From contig OX637395.1 in the NCBI GenBank assembly GCA_951799425.1, forward strand, positions 14,672,451-14,736,450: DNA of 64,000 nucleotides, in the 5' to 3' direction. The translations under genes and the position numbers were made by a program. Shown here piece after piece: positions 22,799 to 33,911 of the stretch. Every line of letters starts with the position of its first letter. Position 1 is the stretch's first letter. The notes beneath the pieces are model-generated. The model saw nothing but the letters and a program-made list of their open reading frames with translations, was not told the origin of the DNA and searched no databases. This DNA comes from Ilex aquifolium (taxonomy: Eukaryota; Streptophyta; Magnoliopsida; Aquifoliales; Aquifoliaceae).

Positions 22799-23371
22799 TG
22801 ATGATACCTAGAGATAATTCCAAGTATGAGCTCGGGAAGTGAGGTTAGGAGGGGAGGCCATCCAATCCAGATCTCACGGGTCCAGATCTCGAGCCTTCTT
22901 GAGACTGCGTAATGAAGGAAATGAGAAGGGGATAGTTGGTTACCAGAGGGCGTCCCCTCTGGTATAGCAAGCTATAGTCATGACATAAAACACTCAACAA
23001 TCCTAGATAATCTCCTAAAATCAAGGAAGATCCAGCAAATGGAAGGCAAAGATCTCGCTGCAGATCCCGTTGAGTTAGGAATTAGACTATAAATATCGTA
23101 CTAAGGCCTCATTACAAGAGAGAATCCCAAAATTGTATCCAGAATACTGTAAATTCGACAAATACATCAATATAGATCCAAGGAGCAAAAGACTCCATTG
23201 CAGAGTGGAGTAGCTAAGCTCTCCAGGCCGGTGAACCACTATAAACCTACTGTGTAATCCATCACCATCAAAGAATCATCACAGGCATCTTACCATTCCA
23301 ACGAGCCACGCAGCTCAGATCGAACCCAATATAGCGTAAAATCTGCTCAAAACACCTTTTTAACACCATCA
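22799..23371 (+). repeat. 3' LTR of truncated Tat-like element
   Basis: TGATG...CATCA ends extended to five palindromic bases, as in the LTRs of the 28.7-kb element. The interiors are largely different. The polypurine tract lies directly to the left. Confidence 0.75.
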
Positions 23372-23725
23372 AAAATAATTTCAATATTTGATGGGGTCCA
23401 CTCCAACTCCAATTACTATTTTTTTTTATAGATTTTATGTTTAAATAAAAGATGCAGATGAGAAAGCGCTAGATGCATTAGTTGGAGTCCAGAACTCTTG
23501 ATTAAGATAGGAAATAGTATGATCACAATACTAAATTAGATGCTTTACTTCCCCACAGGGACTTACAAAGTGAAATAGTTTTAACGTTGAGTTGGTAAAG
23601 AAAAGTTAATTCAACAGAAGTGATAAGAAACATTATTACATTTTAATGTTGGTCCATTTTTTAAGATGCTTTCATCCTCAGTGCTTCATTTAAATATAAT
23701 ACTTTCAAAATATATATACATATAT

Positions 23726-24050
23726 TGTGACGACCACACAAAGAAGATGCTCTTGAACAAACAGAGAATTCAAAAAATTTCTTTCTCATTCAATTTCTGT
23801 TTATTTCATTCCTATTTATAGAGTCTTTGCTATACACTCAAGTTAGTTTAATAAATCAGTTAATCCTAACTAATTACAACTAGCTGAATTAACTCTAACA
23901 AACTTCTGTTGACTCATCATTAGTGAGCTGATCCACCATGATGTAGAGTAATGCACTGTTGCTGCTACTGAGGCACTGCTATTGGTGTTGTGATGCAGTG
24001 CTATTGCTGCTGAGTTAAGGCAGTTGGTGAGTCAGCCGAGGTTGTGCTCA
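23726..24050 (-). repeat. Copia 3' LTR
   Basis: On the minus strand it starts TGAGCACAACC directly after GAGGGAGGGTA and ends GTCGTCACA. No second copy is present in the window. Confidence 0.6.
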
Positions 24051-24504
24051 TACCCTCCCTCAAGCTCATGAGAGGATAACAAAGCATGAGCTTGTCTCTG
24101 AGAAATAGGAATCTGGCTGATGAAAGACCTTTAGTAAAAACATCTGCTAGCTGATAAGTTGTAGTGACATAATGAGCATCAAGATCCTTTCGACCGACTC
24201 TATCTCTAATAAAATGATAGTCAATTTTTATGTGTTTACTTCTAGCATGAAACAGTGGATTGGATGCCAAAGCCAAAGCTGAAATGTTATCACACCCAAA
24301 CCTTGGTGTTTCAAAAATGAAGACATAAAGATCTCTGAGAAGCATTCTGAACCAAGCAATTTCTATAGTAGTAGAAGCTAGAGCTCTATACTCAACTTCA
24401 TTAGAAGACCTTGCTACTGTAGTCTTCTTTTTAGCTCCCCAATGAATGGGATTAGTTCCAAGAAAAATAACATTTACCAGATCAGACATTTTCTTTTCAG
24501 TCAA
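24051..24504 (-). pseudogene. Copia RNase H, C-terminal part
   Basis: The frame includes ARSSNEVEYRALASTTIEI, CDNISALALASNPLFHARSK, KIDYHFIRDRV and QLADVFTKGL, the conserved end of Ty1/copia pol, followed by the typical LREG tail. The N-terminal neighbour of this segment is found inverted next to it. Confidence 0.85.
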
Positions 24505-24562
24505 CCAAGTTTTTCAGTTCATGCATCACCCCACTAATGTTCATTTTTTTCGCTTTCAAACG

Positions 24563-24707
24563 AATTCTGAGGTATATTAGAGGCTCCAGCTTTTTTGGCA
24601 TTAAATATGCTCCCAGTTCTTTACATTTGATAGCATATACTGATGCAGACTGGGCTGGTAATCCAGTGGACAGAAGGTCTACAAACTGTGTAATTTGGGT
24701 AACTATT
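24563..24707 (+). pseudogene. Inverted copia RNase H segment
   Basis: The plus strand reads ILRYIRGSSFFGIKYAPSS then YTDADWAGNPVDRRST and a degraded VIW. This is the piece that normally precedes the FLG...W..KKK segment now on the minus strand. The strand switch lies between about 24,504 and 24,563. Confidence 0.8.
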
Positions 24708-24848
24708 TAACCAAGATTTGAGTAAAAATTTGGTCAATAATTATCTAAATTATTTTTTTATCTATATTTAAGTATTACGTGATAAAGTTTATGATAAAAA
24801 ATCGTTAACAATCTCGACATTGTCTGCTTGAGGGATCATATAGAAACA

Positions 24849-25353
24849 CTAGTTATTACCTGTGCATGAAGGCACTGAGTAATAAAAAGTGGTAAACAAT
24901 AAACATATTTATATTCATATCCAAAATCAAATCACAAACATAGATGAGAGATAAATGAATTTAAGTATCGGTTGTAATGGGGGTGAGAGGTGGTGGTGGT
25001 AAGAGACGGTGATGGTTGTGGTGGGTGGCAATAACCGTGGAGGCGGCAACAGCGGTAGTGGCGGCGGTGACAGTGGTGGTGGTAGATGTAGTGGTGGTGG
25101 GGGTGTTGGTGGTAGAAGTAGGGGTGGAGCGGTTTCAAATACTATTTTTTTTTTAAAATACTTATAGAAATATTTTTAAAAAGTAACTCCAAACACACCC
25201 TTAAAGACTTATTTTTCCTATTAAATTTAGGGTGTTAATATTAGCCGTTAGATTAAATTTAAAGTAAAATTTAAAGCGATCTGAACCGTGAAAAGCAAAA
25301 GTCATTTTCTTTATCTTTTGAAATTTGAATTGTAAGCTACTTTATTATATAGA
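24849..25353 (-). mobile_element. Non-autonomous Helitron 1
   Basis: On the minus strand it begins TCTATATAATAAAGTAG and ends with a GTGC...GCAC hairpin 11-13 bases before CTAG|T (A|CTAG at 24,848/24,849 on the plus strand). Inside is a GGT-rich microsatellite (24,980-25,130). Its 5' end abuts the 3' end of the next Helitron with no intervening base. It is shorter than its relatives because the microsatellite is shorter. Confidence 0.8.
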
Positions 25354-26105
25354 CTAGTTATTGTCTGTGTCTGAAGGCACATAGTAATAAAAAATGGTAA
25401 ACAATAAAGATATTTGTATTCATATCCAAAATTAAATTACAAACATAGATGAGAGATAAATGAATTTAAGTATCGGTTGTAGTGGGGGTGAGAGGTGGTG
25501 GTGGTAGGAGACGGTGATGGTTATGGTAGGTGGCAATGACCGTGGCGGCGGTGGCGGTGACGGCGACGATGATGGTGATGGTGGTGGCGGCGGTGATGGT
25601 GGCGGCGACGGCGACGGCGACAGTGGTGGTGGTGACCGGGGCGGTGGTGGTGGCGGCGGCGACGACGACGAAGGTGGTGGTGGCGGCAGCGATGGTGGCA
25701 ATGGCGATGACGATGACGATGGTGGTGGTGGCGACGGCGGCAGTGGTGGTGGTGGCGGCGGTGCCGGTGGCCGCGGCGGTGGTGGTGGCGACGGTGGCGG
25801 TGGAGGCGACGGTGGCCGCGGTGGTAGTGGTGGTGGGGGTGGTGGTGGTAGTGGTAGTGGTGAGGCGGTTTCAAACACTATTTTTTTTTTTTTAAAATAC
25901 TTATGATAAATAATTTCTAGAAATACTTTTAAAAAATCACTCCAAACACACCCTTAAGACCCTATTTTTCCTATTAAATTAGGGTGTTAATATTAGTCGT
26001 TAGATTAACTTTAAAGTAAAATTTAAAGTGATCTGAACTGCGAAAAGTAAAAGTCATTTTGTTTATTTTTTGAAATTTAAATTGTAAGCTATTTTATTAT
26101 ATAGA
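25354..26105 (-). mobile_element. Non-autonomous Helitron 2, abutting Helitron 1
   Basis: The 3' CTAG end lies directly at the 5' TC end of Helitron 1, and its own TC end is at 26,104-26,105 followed by T. The ends and the AT-rich subterminal ~150 bases closely match Helitron 1 and the 27.5-kb copy. A 370-bp GGT/GGC microsatellite fills the centre and accounts for the long Gly-, Pro- or His-rich artefact frames there. Confidence 0.85.
25490..25862. repeat. GGT/GGC trinucleotide microsatellite
   Basis: Imperfect (GGT/GGC/GAC)n of ~370 bp within Helitron 2. All long frames across it are simple-sequence artefacts. Confidence 0.95.
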
Positions 26106-27532
26106 TATTCAATATTTCAAGGACTAAAATAATACAATTGAAATATTGTTGACTAAAATGAGATAAATTCCATATGTTCACACAAAGGTGTAAGGAGCAA
26201 GTGCTCCCCCATCATTGAACGTGACTACACCACTGTCAGATCACTACATTATTGCCATGCAGGAATATAACTAGCTCAGCACTATGATATATTATATTGG
26301 ATAACGTTACTTTATCGATACAAAATTTAAGGCATTGATTGGGTTTTAAATGATTTAAAATTATTAATTAAAAAATAATAAAATAAATAAATTTGACGTT
26401 TTAACTTTTTATTAGACCAAAAATAAAAGTACAATACCAAAAAAATATATTTCGGTATTGCTGGATTAATTTTGTGCTCCAGCACACAGACATTATTATA
26501 ATTCCTCCTTGTAGTTAGTTGGAATTCAACATTAAGCAATGCTGCTGCTTCTCGTAAGGCTGACATAGTCCCACCTCACCATAACTGTTGCCATAATCTT
26601 TCTATTACCTCTACTCTACCTTGCTGCATTTAAAGACAGTTTGAATTCATTTTGCTATCTTGAATTCGTACCTATATAACACATAAGGCTAATGTTTTTT
26701 TTTTTGATCAGCACTATTATTGGGATAAGAACAACAAGATTCAAATTCGCGACTTTAAAATTAAACAGTAGGAGTGACGAAATTTACACTGTTTATTCAA
26801 TTTTTTTTCTATAATAAAATGGGGCTTTCCATACTTTGCACCTAAAAGATATCTTGATTCTTATTTTGGACCTCAAAAAATTATTTTTTTCACATTGTTC
26901 CTTGAATGTCATAAATTAATTATAATGTGACATTCGGACTAATATCCGTTTCAGATCTATTAAAAATCGATGCACATGTCACCTACATGTGTTATTCCTG
27001 AGCAAAAATATAAACTCACAATTCATATCTTTAGGTGGCATGCACATCAATTTTTAACAAAATTTGAAATATATGTTAGTCCGAGGACCACATTAAAAGT
27101 AATTTATGATATACATGGTACAAAGTAAAAAATAATAATAATCAAAACGTTATCAAAGCTATCAGCTACACGAAACCCAATCTATATCACAAGTGCACAA
27201 ACTCCAACATTAGCCTATAAGGTAGCATATTTGATGTGTGTGCGGTTTTTCCATAACTATCAAATAACATCCAACGAAAATTGAACTCAAGGTGTATGTT
27301 GAAACTTCAAATGGTGGAAGTGTGTGGATTTCCACACACACACGCACACACATATATTCCCTTATGTGGGTAGAGTTACGATATTGACTTTGATGCCGTA
27401 CCTCAATCAATTTCAGCTATTAGTTTTGAGTTAGATAATTATAAAATAAATGGTGTATTTTTTATGAAATGAAAAGTAAATATGTGGTACAAAAAAATAT
27501 TTTTTGGTATAACGTTAAGACTTATATAAATA
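26106..27532. other. No gene seen
   Basis: AT-rich intergenic sequence between Helitrons with short CA runs near 27,330-27,350. The minus-strand frames at 26,327 and 27,210 show no recognisable protein. Confidence 0.5.
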
Positions 27533-28274
27533 CTAGTTATTTCTCGTGTTTAAAGGCACGGAGTAATAAAAAAAATAGTCAACAATAAACATATTTGTAT
27601 TCACACATAAAATTAAATTACAAAGATAGAGGAAAAATAAATGAATTTAAACATTAGTTACAGTGAGAGTGAGCGGTGGTAGTGATGGTGGGCGGCAGTG
27701 GTGATGATGGGAGACGGTGATAATTTTGATGGATGATGACAATCTGTTGTAATGGTGACAACTATAGGTGACAATGGTAATGGTGGTTGGCGGGGGACAG
27801 TGTGTGTGATGTGGTAGGGGTGATGGTGGGATAGTAGCGGTGGTGGTAAGGTGGCGGAATGATGGTGGTGATGGAGCACTAATGAGGTGGTGGTGGTGGG
27901 GCGGTGGTGGTGGTTGTTTGTGGAAGAGGTGATGGTGGGGTGGTAGTGGGGGCGATGGGTGTGGTAGGGTGGTGGTGGGGTGGCAGTGGTGGTAGTGGTG
28001 GGGCTGGTGGTGGTAGAGGTGTTAGTGGAGTGATTTTCAAACACTATTTTTTTTTTTTAAAGTACTTATGAGAAGTTATAAGTATTAAAAATACTTTTAA
28101 AAAGTCACACCAAACACACCATTAGATGTCTATTTTTCATATTAAATTTGGAGTGTTAATATTAGCCGTCAGATTAACTTTAAACTAAAATTTAAAGAGA
28201 TCTCAACCGCGAATAGTAAAAGTCATTTTTTTTTATTTTTGAAATTTGAATTATATTGTATTTTATTATATAGA
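27533..28274 (-). mobile_element. Non-autonomous Helitron 3
   Basis: A|CTAG at 27,532/27,533 and GA|T at 28,274/28,275 mark the 3' and 5' ends on the minus strand. The 3' hairpin reads CGTG-cctttaaa-CACG, 12 bases before CTAGT. The 5' end is TCTATATAATAAAATAC. The centre (27,660-28,025) is a GGT-rich microsatellite. It has no protein-coding content. Confidence 0.85.
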
Positions 28275-28372
28275 TTAGGGATAATCCGTATTTGAAAATA
28301 TGATATAATGTGAATGATTTTGAAAGTGATACTAATGTCGGTTGGATAAGTTCTTTTGTCCTATTTTATTAT

Positions 28373-28555
28373 GAGTAATGCTACACTGACCAAATTTTGG
28401 GACCAAATTTAGAGCCCAAATGACATGACAGCATATCATTTGGAGTATTTATTGGGGCCCAAATGACATGACACCAAATAAAGAAGCCCAAGTCAGCTGC
28501 CATGTTATTTGGGATCCAAATTTGGTCCCAAAATTTAATCAGTGTATCATTATTC
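28373..28555. mobile_element. 183-bp Mutator-like MITE
   Basis: The TIR GAGTAATGCTACACTGACCA pairs with GAATAATGATACACTGATTA, and matching continues to ~38 bases (AAATTTTGGGACCAAATTT in both arms). The flanks TTTTATTAT and ATTTATTAT match at 8 of 9 positions, fitting the 9-base duplication of Mutator-like elements. It is non-coding. Confidence 0.8.
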
Positions 28556-28725
28556 ATTTATTATATATGCATGAACCTAGTTGCCTCCAATAATAAGTGG
28601 TGGACCCCATCTTGTCACACATGAAACGATATCTTTGGCATGCGGAAGAATATTCTAAGGTGTGGAATAAGTTTGCATATATAATAAAATTTTCAGTGAT
28701 GTGATTTATATGGTGAGTTGGATGG

Positions 28726-29436
28726 TGATGGTGTAAACCTCCGGATACGAGCTAAGGAACCAGATTAATTGGCGTGAACAGTTTGCATGGGGACTAATAT
28801 GGCATCTGAGCTACAAGGCTCATGAAGTGGAGAATGAAAGCTCTAATTAGTCGTGTATAATGTGTGAAATACGGTGGAAATATAGTGGTTCACCGGCCAG
28901 TGAGCTCGGCTAGTCCACTCTCTAATGGAGGCTCTTGCTCCTTCTTCTTTATTGATGAATTGAAGGTGTTACAGTCGAATACTCAGGGAACTAGGGTTTC
29001 AAAAAATCTCTCTCTTCTAATGGGGGATATCTCTTTCTTTTTATAGCCTCATATTTACCTCTAATACGGGACTATCCTACATTGAAGGGATCGTGCCCTA
29101 TCTTCATCCACAATTCCGGAGTTACCTAAATTCCTTATGGCTGGCTTTAAACGGAGAGATCTTTGCCTTCTTCTGTGGGATCCTCCTTAGTTTTAGGAGG
29201 AGATCATGGTTAAATACGGGTTTTCTGCCTCGGATTGGATTCTACCTCCTTAATAAGGGTATCCGAGTCATCTTGTTGTTCCCTCAGCATTTCTCCTCTC
29301 GCGCCTTCGACTAGGAGCTCTTAGTGCTGACTGGATGAGCTCTGCTCATGGCTAGGGGAGCTCAGCTTATTTTGTCTGAGCTCCCGAGCTGAGCTCTCTT
29401 ACTGAGCACGTGCCAGTTTTATTCTGGGTATCATCA
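28726..29436 (-). repeat. 3' LTR of Tat element
   Basis: 711 bp, TGATG...CATCA. By eye it is identical to the other LTR except T at 29,375 against C at 42,274. It is rich in GAGCTC/AGCTGAGCT words near one end. Confidence 0.95.
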
Positions 29437-29450
29437 GTTGCCCCCCAGCC
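29437..29450 (-). other. Polypurine tract of Tat element
   Basis: On the minus strand GGGCTGGGGGGCAAC lies immediately before the 3' LTR. It is the plus-strand DNA priming site. The same tract precedes the fossil LTR at 22,799. Confidence 0.85.
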
Positions 29451-30086
29451 CTTGCCTTGAGTTAGCTCAGGCAGGGGATGACTTGTACAAGACGAGTTAG
29501 ACGTGCGTGTGGCTGGCACGTGGCTGTAGGATTTCTGACGGTTTTATAGCCATCATGACTTTCCTCGATTCCCGCGCACGTCTCAGCCCATGTCTCCCAG
29601 GCTTTAAATGCTTAAAACGGCTATCTAAACTGCTTCTTCGCACTATTCATCTTCTTTACTGCCCTTCGTCTCCGCTCTCTCTGTGATTCCAGTCCTTCTT
29701 GCCTTGGTTTTTCTATTTTCTTGCCTGAAATCGAATTTCCGGACCTCGTTTCGAAGACTTGCGACGCCTCCTTTTCCGATTTCGTTCCAAGTTCCTGTTT
29801 GCCACTACCCCTGGGTTAGGTACGTCCTTTGCCCTTATTTCTTCCTTTTTTTGCTCTGGATCCTTCGAGTTCGAGGTGGTTATTGCATTTTTGGGCTTTT
29901 CGGTTCTTTTATTTTTGGAATCGTGACCATTGTCTAGCCCCACTTCACCACTTCGTGGATTGGGGTTCTGTAGTTCATATCCTTGCTGTTGGGAGCCACT
30001 GTGTTGATTCCCGGGTCATTAGAGAGTGCCTGACTAATCCCCCTTTGCTCTATCGCTCTTTCCATCTTCCTTTTTCTCTCCCTATC

Positions 30087-32716
30087 ATGTCTGCTTCTTC
30101 TGAAGCCACTCGCTCCTCTGTTTCACTTCTAGGATCTAGGTCAGCCGGGGAAGATACGGATTTAGGGGAAGTTGGTGATGAGATTGATAATTTTCCGGGT
30201 GTAGAGGCTATAGAGGCTGAGGTCTACGCCGAGGAGCCTCCCTCCACCTCATCTTCCCTGCCCCCCAGACCTGACAAAGGCAAAGCTAAGATAAGTGGAG
30301 TCGGGGTGGAGGAAAAAACCTCGTATCTAGGGCTTGCCTTTAGGCATGCCGAATCTGTGGGCTGCAGTAAAGAGGCCCCTAGGCTAATGAAGTCTTATAA
30401 AGTTCGGTATGGTTTTCCCCCTGGGGTCGAACCCTGGTGCCCAGATCGATCCGTTTTTTATGTAGAAAAAGTTCATAACAGAGTCTGCTTCTTTCTTGCT
30501 GCTTTTGACAACGGCCTTCGCTTTCCCTTGCATCCCTTCATCAAGGCTGTTCTGCAACATTTTCATGTGTGCCCTTCCCAGATCTCCCCCAACTTCTATG
30601 GCGTGATGGTTGGTCTGTTAGTCCTGTTTAAGAAGCATAAACTTGGGATTCCTAGCATTCCTTTGTTCTTAGAGCTCTTCAATGTAAAACCGACCTCCGG
30701 AGGCTTCTTGTATGCCTCCAAGCGTGCCAGTGTTAGGCAGCTCATCTCTGACATTCCGACCTCCCATAAACACTGGAAGGAACATTTCTTCTTTGTCGGG
30801 GGCACCAATTGGGAGTACAACCCTGCTGATAAGACAGACACACTCGGTATCCCTACGGCCTGGGCTGAACCAGATAATTTACGTGAGTCCTTACTTGAGT
30901 TCGAGCTCTGATCTGGAACCTGCCGGCCTCTTATCTTTTTCTTATTTGCATACTTTCTTCCTCTTAGGTGAACGCTACGAGCTCAGCCCTGAGGACAAAA
31001 AGTTGCTAGCAAAGTTGGAGAAGATCAAGCCAGAGAAGTACGCCGACTTGATTGAGTCAAGGAACCTCGTACAGCTAGGTCTGAGTCTTCCTGTGGCGAC
31101 TTTAGCGATCCCCTTGTCGGTTTTAGGGGCTGACGAAGGTGATTTCAACGCCATTCTTTTTCCTTTCTTCATTATCTTTCCTTCCTTTCTCTTTTTCTTT
31201 ACATTTTCCTACTTCTTCCAGATCTTCCAGGTCCTTCTACCATGAAGGTTGATCCAGAAGAGCTTCAGGCCAAAATTGCAGAGCTGATGGAGGGTGGCAG
31301 GTCTAGGAAACGCAAAGCTCGGGTAGGCTCTGGGAGCGGCCCAAACATTCGAGCTAAGATCCCCAGGCTGGAAGCATCTTCTCCCCCCTCTGCAGCTGAA
31401 GGACAGGTTCCAAGCAAGGCTCCGCCCTCCTCCTCTGGAACTCCACAAGCTGCAACCACCTCTTCTTCCCCTCCAGTGGCCCCTTCTAAGTTGGCGTCTG
31501 CTCAGGAGAGGGATCAGGCTTCCCCTTCTTCTTCTGAGGTCAAGGAGGCTTTGGAATTGGTTCCCGACCTTCAACCCGGGAAGTTCGAATACAGTGCTTC
31601 TGGGAAGGTGACTGAAAAAGAGAGAAAGTCTGAGGAGGAAGATGAGGACTCCTTTTTTGACAATATAGACCTTGCTGCTGGAGCTCATTCCTCTATCTTT
31701 TCTGAATCTGATGTCCTGAAGGCCGCTTCCATGCCCCTGGAGGAATCCATCTCTTTGGCCCTTCAGGGAGCTGCTACTGTGAGTGTTAACCCCCTGTCTC
31801 TCTTTGCTTGTTTGTATTTCGTGGTCTGACATTATTTGCTGTACTTTCCTTATATTCTCAGGCTGCCCTTCATGCGAAAGGTATGCTGCACCGAGTTCGC
31901 TCTCAAGAGAGCTCTTTCCAGGTCTTAAAGAAATACAAGACCAAGGTTTCAGAATTGTCTCTTGAGAATGAAGACCTCAGAGCTCAGGTGGACAGCCTTA
32001 AAGTGCAGATGGAGGGTCTCAACGAACAGATGGTGAAGCAAGCCTCCGATCTCAAACATACACTAACAGTCAAGGCCAGAGCTGAGGAAGGGGAAAAGAA
32101 GACTCGGGATGAGCTGAAGGCGGTTAAGGAAGACCTGCAGGCTAAGGTTGAGGCGTGGTCCAAGGCTAACCAGGAGGCCTTTGACGCTAAGAGGGAGCTC
32201 ATCCAGGTTAATCAAGATTATTTTGCCCTCAGTGAGGCTAACGGCAAACTCTGTGAGGAGCTCGAGGAGCAGAAATATTTGGTTCAAGAGAGAGACAAAG
32301 AGTTTGCCGAGCTTAAGGATGAGGCCACCACTTCATGGGCTACTGGATGGCTTGCTTTTAGGCGTAAGGCTACCAAAGCATATCCAGACCTTGATTTCAA
32401 TCTCCCCATCCCCACTGAGGAGGAAATGGAAGAATCTGGCACTGACAATGAGGGGGATATCTCAGACTCCCCAGCTGCTGCCTTAAGTCAAGACACACCC
32501 GCCCCTGGGACCTCAGAAGCTATTATCGCGCTCCCTGAGCCTTCAACAACGATTCCTGAGCTTTCTGCTGCAGCTCCTGCTGTTCCTGTTTCTGCATCCT
32601 TTTCAGCTGTCGTGGTGTCTGAAGCCCTTGTTCAAGGTGAGCCCTCAGCAACAGAAGCAAGGGACTCCTCTACTGAGCTGCGAGATCCTTCAATCCCTCT
32701 TCTTCCAGAATCCTAG
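30087..32716 (+). CDS. Antisense gene 1 in Tat element, Transposase_28-like
   Basis: The model has four exons: 30087-30882, 30968-31138, 31222-31778 and 31862-32716. Introns carry gtgagt/gtgatt/gtgagt donors and ttag/ccag/tcag acceptors. The frame is intact and gives 792 residues. After a Ser-rich N-terminus comes the 'putative gypsy-type transposon' domain of plants (residues ~105-265: RYGFPPGVEPWCP, GLRFPLHPFIKAVLQHFHVC, QISPNFYGVMVGLLVLFKK, HFFFVGGTNWEY). Exon 3 is rich in Ser, Pro and Ala. Exon 4 starts with a long coiled coil (~residues 515-670) and ends in an acidic Pro/Ala-rich tail. Its function is unknown. It is transcribed opposite to gag-pol, starting 650 bp inside the 3' LTR. An upstream in-frame Met at 29,829 exists, but the fossil copy supports 30,087. 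Confidence 0.82.
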
Positions 32717-33911
32717 GTCTTTTTAGTTGTAATTTCTCTGTAAAGAATTTTTCGTGATGTAGTCTTTGACTTCATTTATTGCTCTTTTGCTGGCTTAGTA
32801 TATATATACATATCTTTCAATTTCAGCATATATGTATTCTTGGATTTTGATTCGACTTCGACTCGAACCGCAACGGTGCACTTATTTGCCTGGCTTTGCA
32901 TGCACTCAACTTTGTATACTCCCTTTGCTTTGCATGCACTCAACTTTGTATACTCCCTTTGCCCCCTTTTGCTTTGAGGGGTGCTGTGCACTTCTTGAAG
33001 CAAAATTACTAGGTTTGAAGAGTACAGGGGACTTGGTGTTATGTTCGACTGCTTTTCCCGAGCCTTTTAAGCTCGGTAGTTGGTACCCTAGGGGTCCACT
33101 CCTTATTCTTCTTCATCCTAAGCTGCTCAACTCTATATTCTGAACTGGCGTGCTCCTTCAGAGTTGCATAGCTCGTGCTTGTGAGCTTATAAATTCTTGC
33201 TGAGCTAAGACGGTTCTTTTTTCGAACTTGAGAGCTCTGAGCTCTTTGTCTTTTCCGTATGAACTGAAGAGCGCTTTCTGAGCTATTTGGCTCTGTTGTC
33301 TGATCTTAAAGTTTATTTCTGAGCTTCGTGGTTCTTTTGTCTGAATTTACGGGTTCTGTCTGAGCTTCATGATTCTTTAAACGAACCCTTCTCTAGATCA
33401 GATAATAAATTTCGTTGCTCCATTTCTCTAAGAGTAGAGGACCTTCTTCTACGTTTCACCTCTCTTTTCTCCACATCTTGCTTTGCGGAGTGCTTTAGGC
33501 CTTCCTTAAGCGAGGCTTTGAGCTTTCACACCTCAAAGATTTGGTATACAAGTGCTCTGTTTTTTACTGGGCTGAGCTCAAAAATGGAGGGTATATTGCT
33601 TGGTGGGGTCAGAATTTTCGTTGGTCGTTTTGAGTGCAAATAGGAGGGGTAGTATCTGGTTTCTTTTCCCGCGTTTTTCTCTCAACCGCTTCCCATAACC
33701 GCCACGTCTTTCCCCTTTCCATAACCGCATCCACTTTCCATAACCGTAGCCACTTTCCATAACCGCTGCTACCTTTATTAATTAAGAAACTGAACAGGCC
33801 ACTTGATTCCCTCTTTCTTGGCTCTTAGTTTCCTGAAAAGCTCTCAAGTGCATGACCTATTCTTGACTTTCTTCTTGATTTCTTGCATCTTTTTCCTTAC
33901 CAGCATTTTCG
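32717..33911. other. Spacer between the two antisense genes
   Basis: Non-coding. It holds a duplicated 36-base unit (ctttgcatgcactcaactttg...) near 32,895-32,960, many GAGCT words, and four copies of a ~18-base 'ccactttccataaccg' unit at 33,710-33,770 shortly before antisense gene 2. These may belong to that gene's promoter. Confidence 0.5.

Larger units (their letters stand above)
21340..23371 (+). mobile_element. Truncated Tat-like gypsy: antisense gene plus 3' LTR
   Basis: A 573-bp LTR (22,799-23,371) starts TGATGATACC, ends CACCATCA and is preceded by the polypurine tract GGCTGGGGGGCAAC. Both ends match those of the young element at 28.7-42.3 kb. On the minus strand to its left lies a decayed copy of the same antisense gene (21,349-22,161), cut off just after its first 5' splice site near 21,340. 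No pol, primer site or 5' LTR remains. This is a fossil relative in inverse orientation to the young element. Confidence 0.8.
23726..24720 (-). mobile_element. Ty1/copia 3' remnant with internal inversion
   Basis: The remnant holds a ~325-bp LTR (23,726-24,050, TG...CA on both strands), a GAGGGAGGG polypurine tract and the pol C-terminus on the minus strand. The immediately preceding part of the same RNase H region is on the plus strand at 24,563-24,707, so a small segment has been flipped. The rest of the element is gone. Confidence 0.75.

Noticed and set aside
25514..25906. Long Gly-, Pro- and His-rich frames on both strands
   Set aside because: They are open in several frames only because the DNA is a GGT/GGC microsatellite inside a Helitron. 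No start context, domain or splice support.
28864..29314. Short frames repeated identically at 41,763-42,213
   Set aside because: They lie in the two LTRs and duplicate because the LTRs do. No protein evidence.
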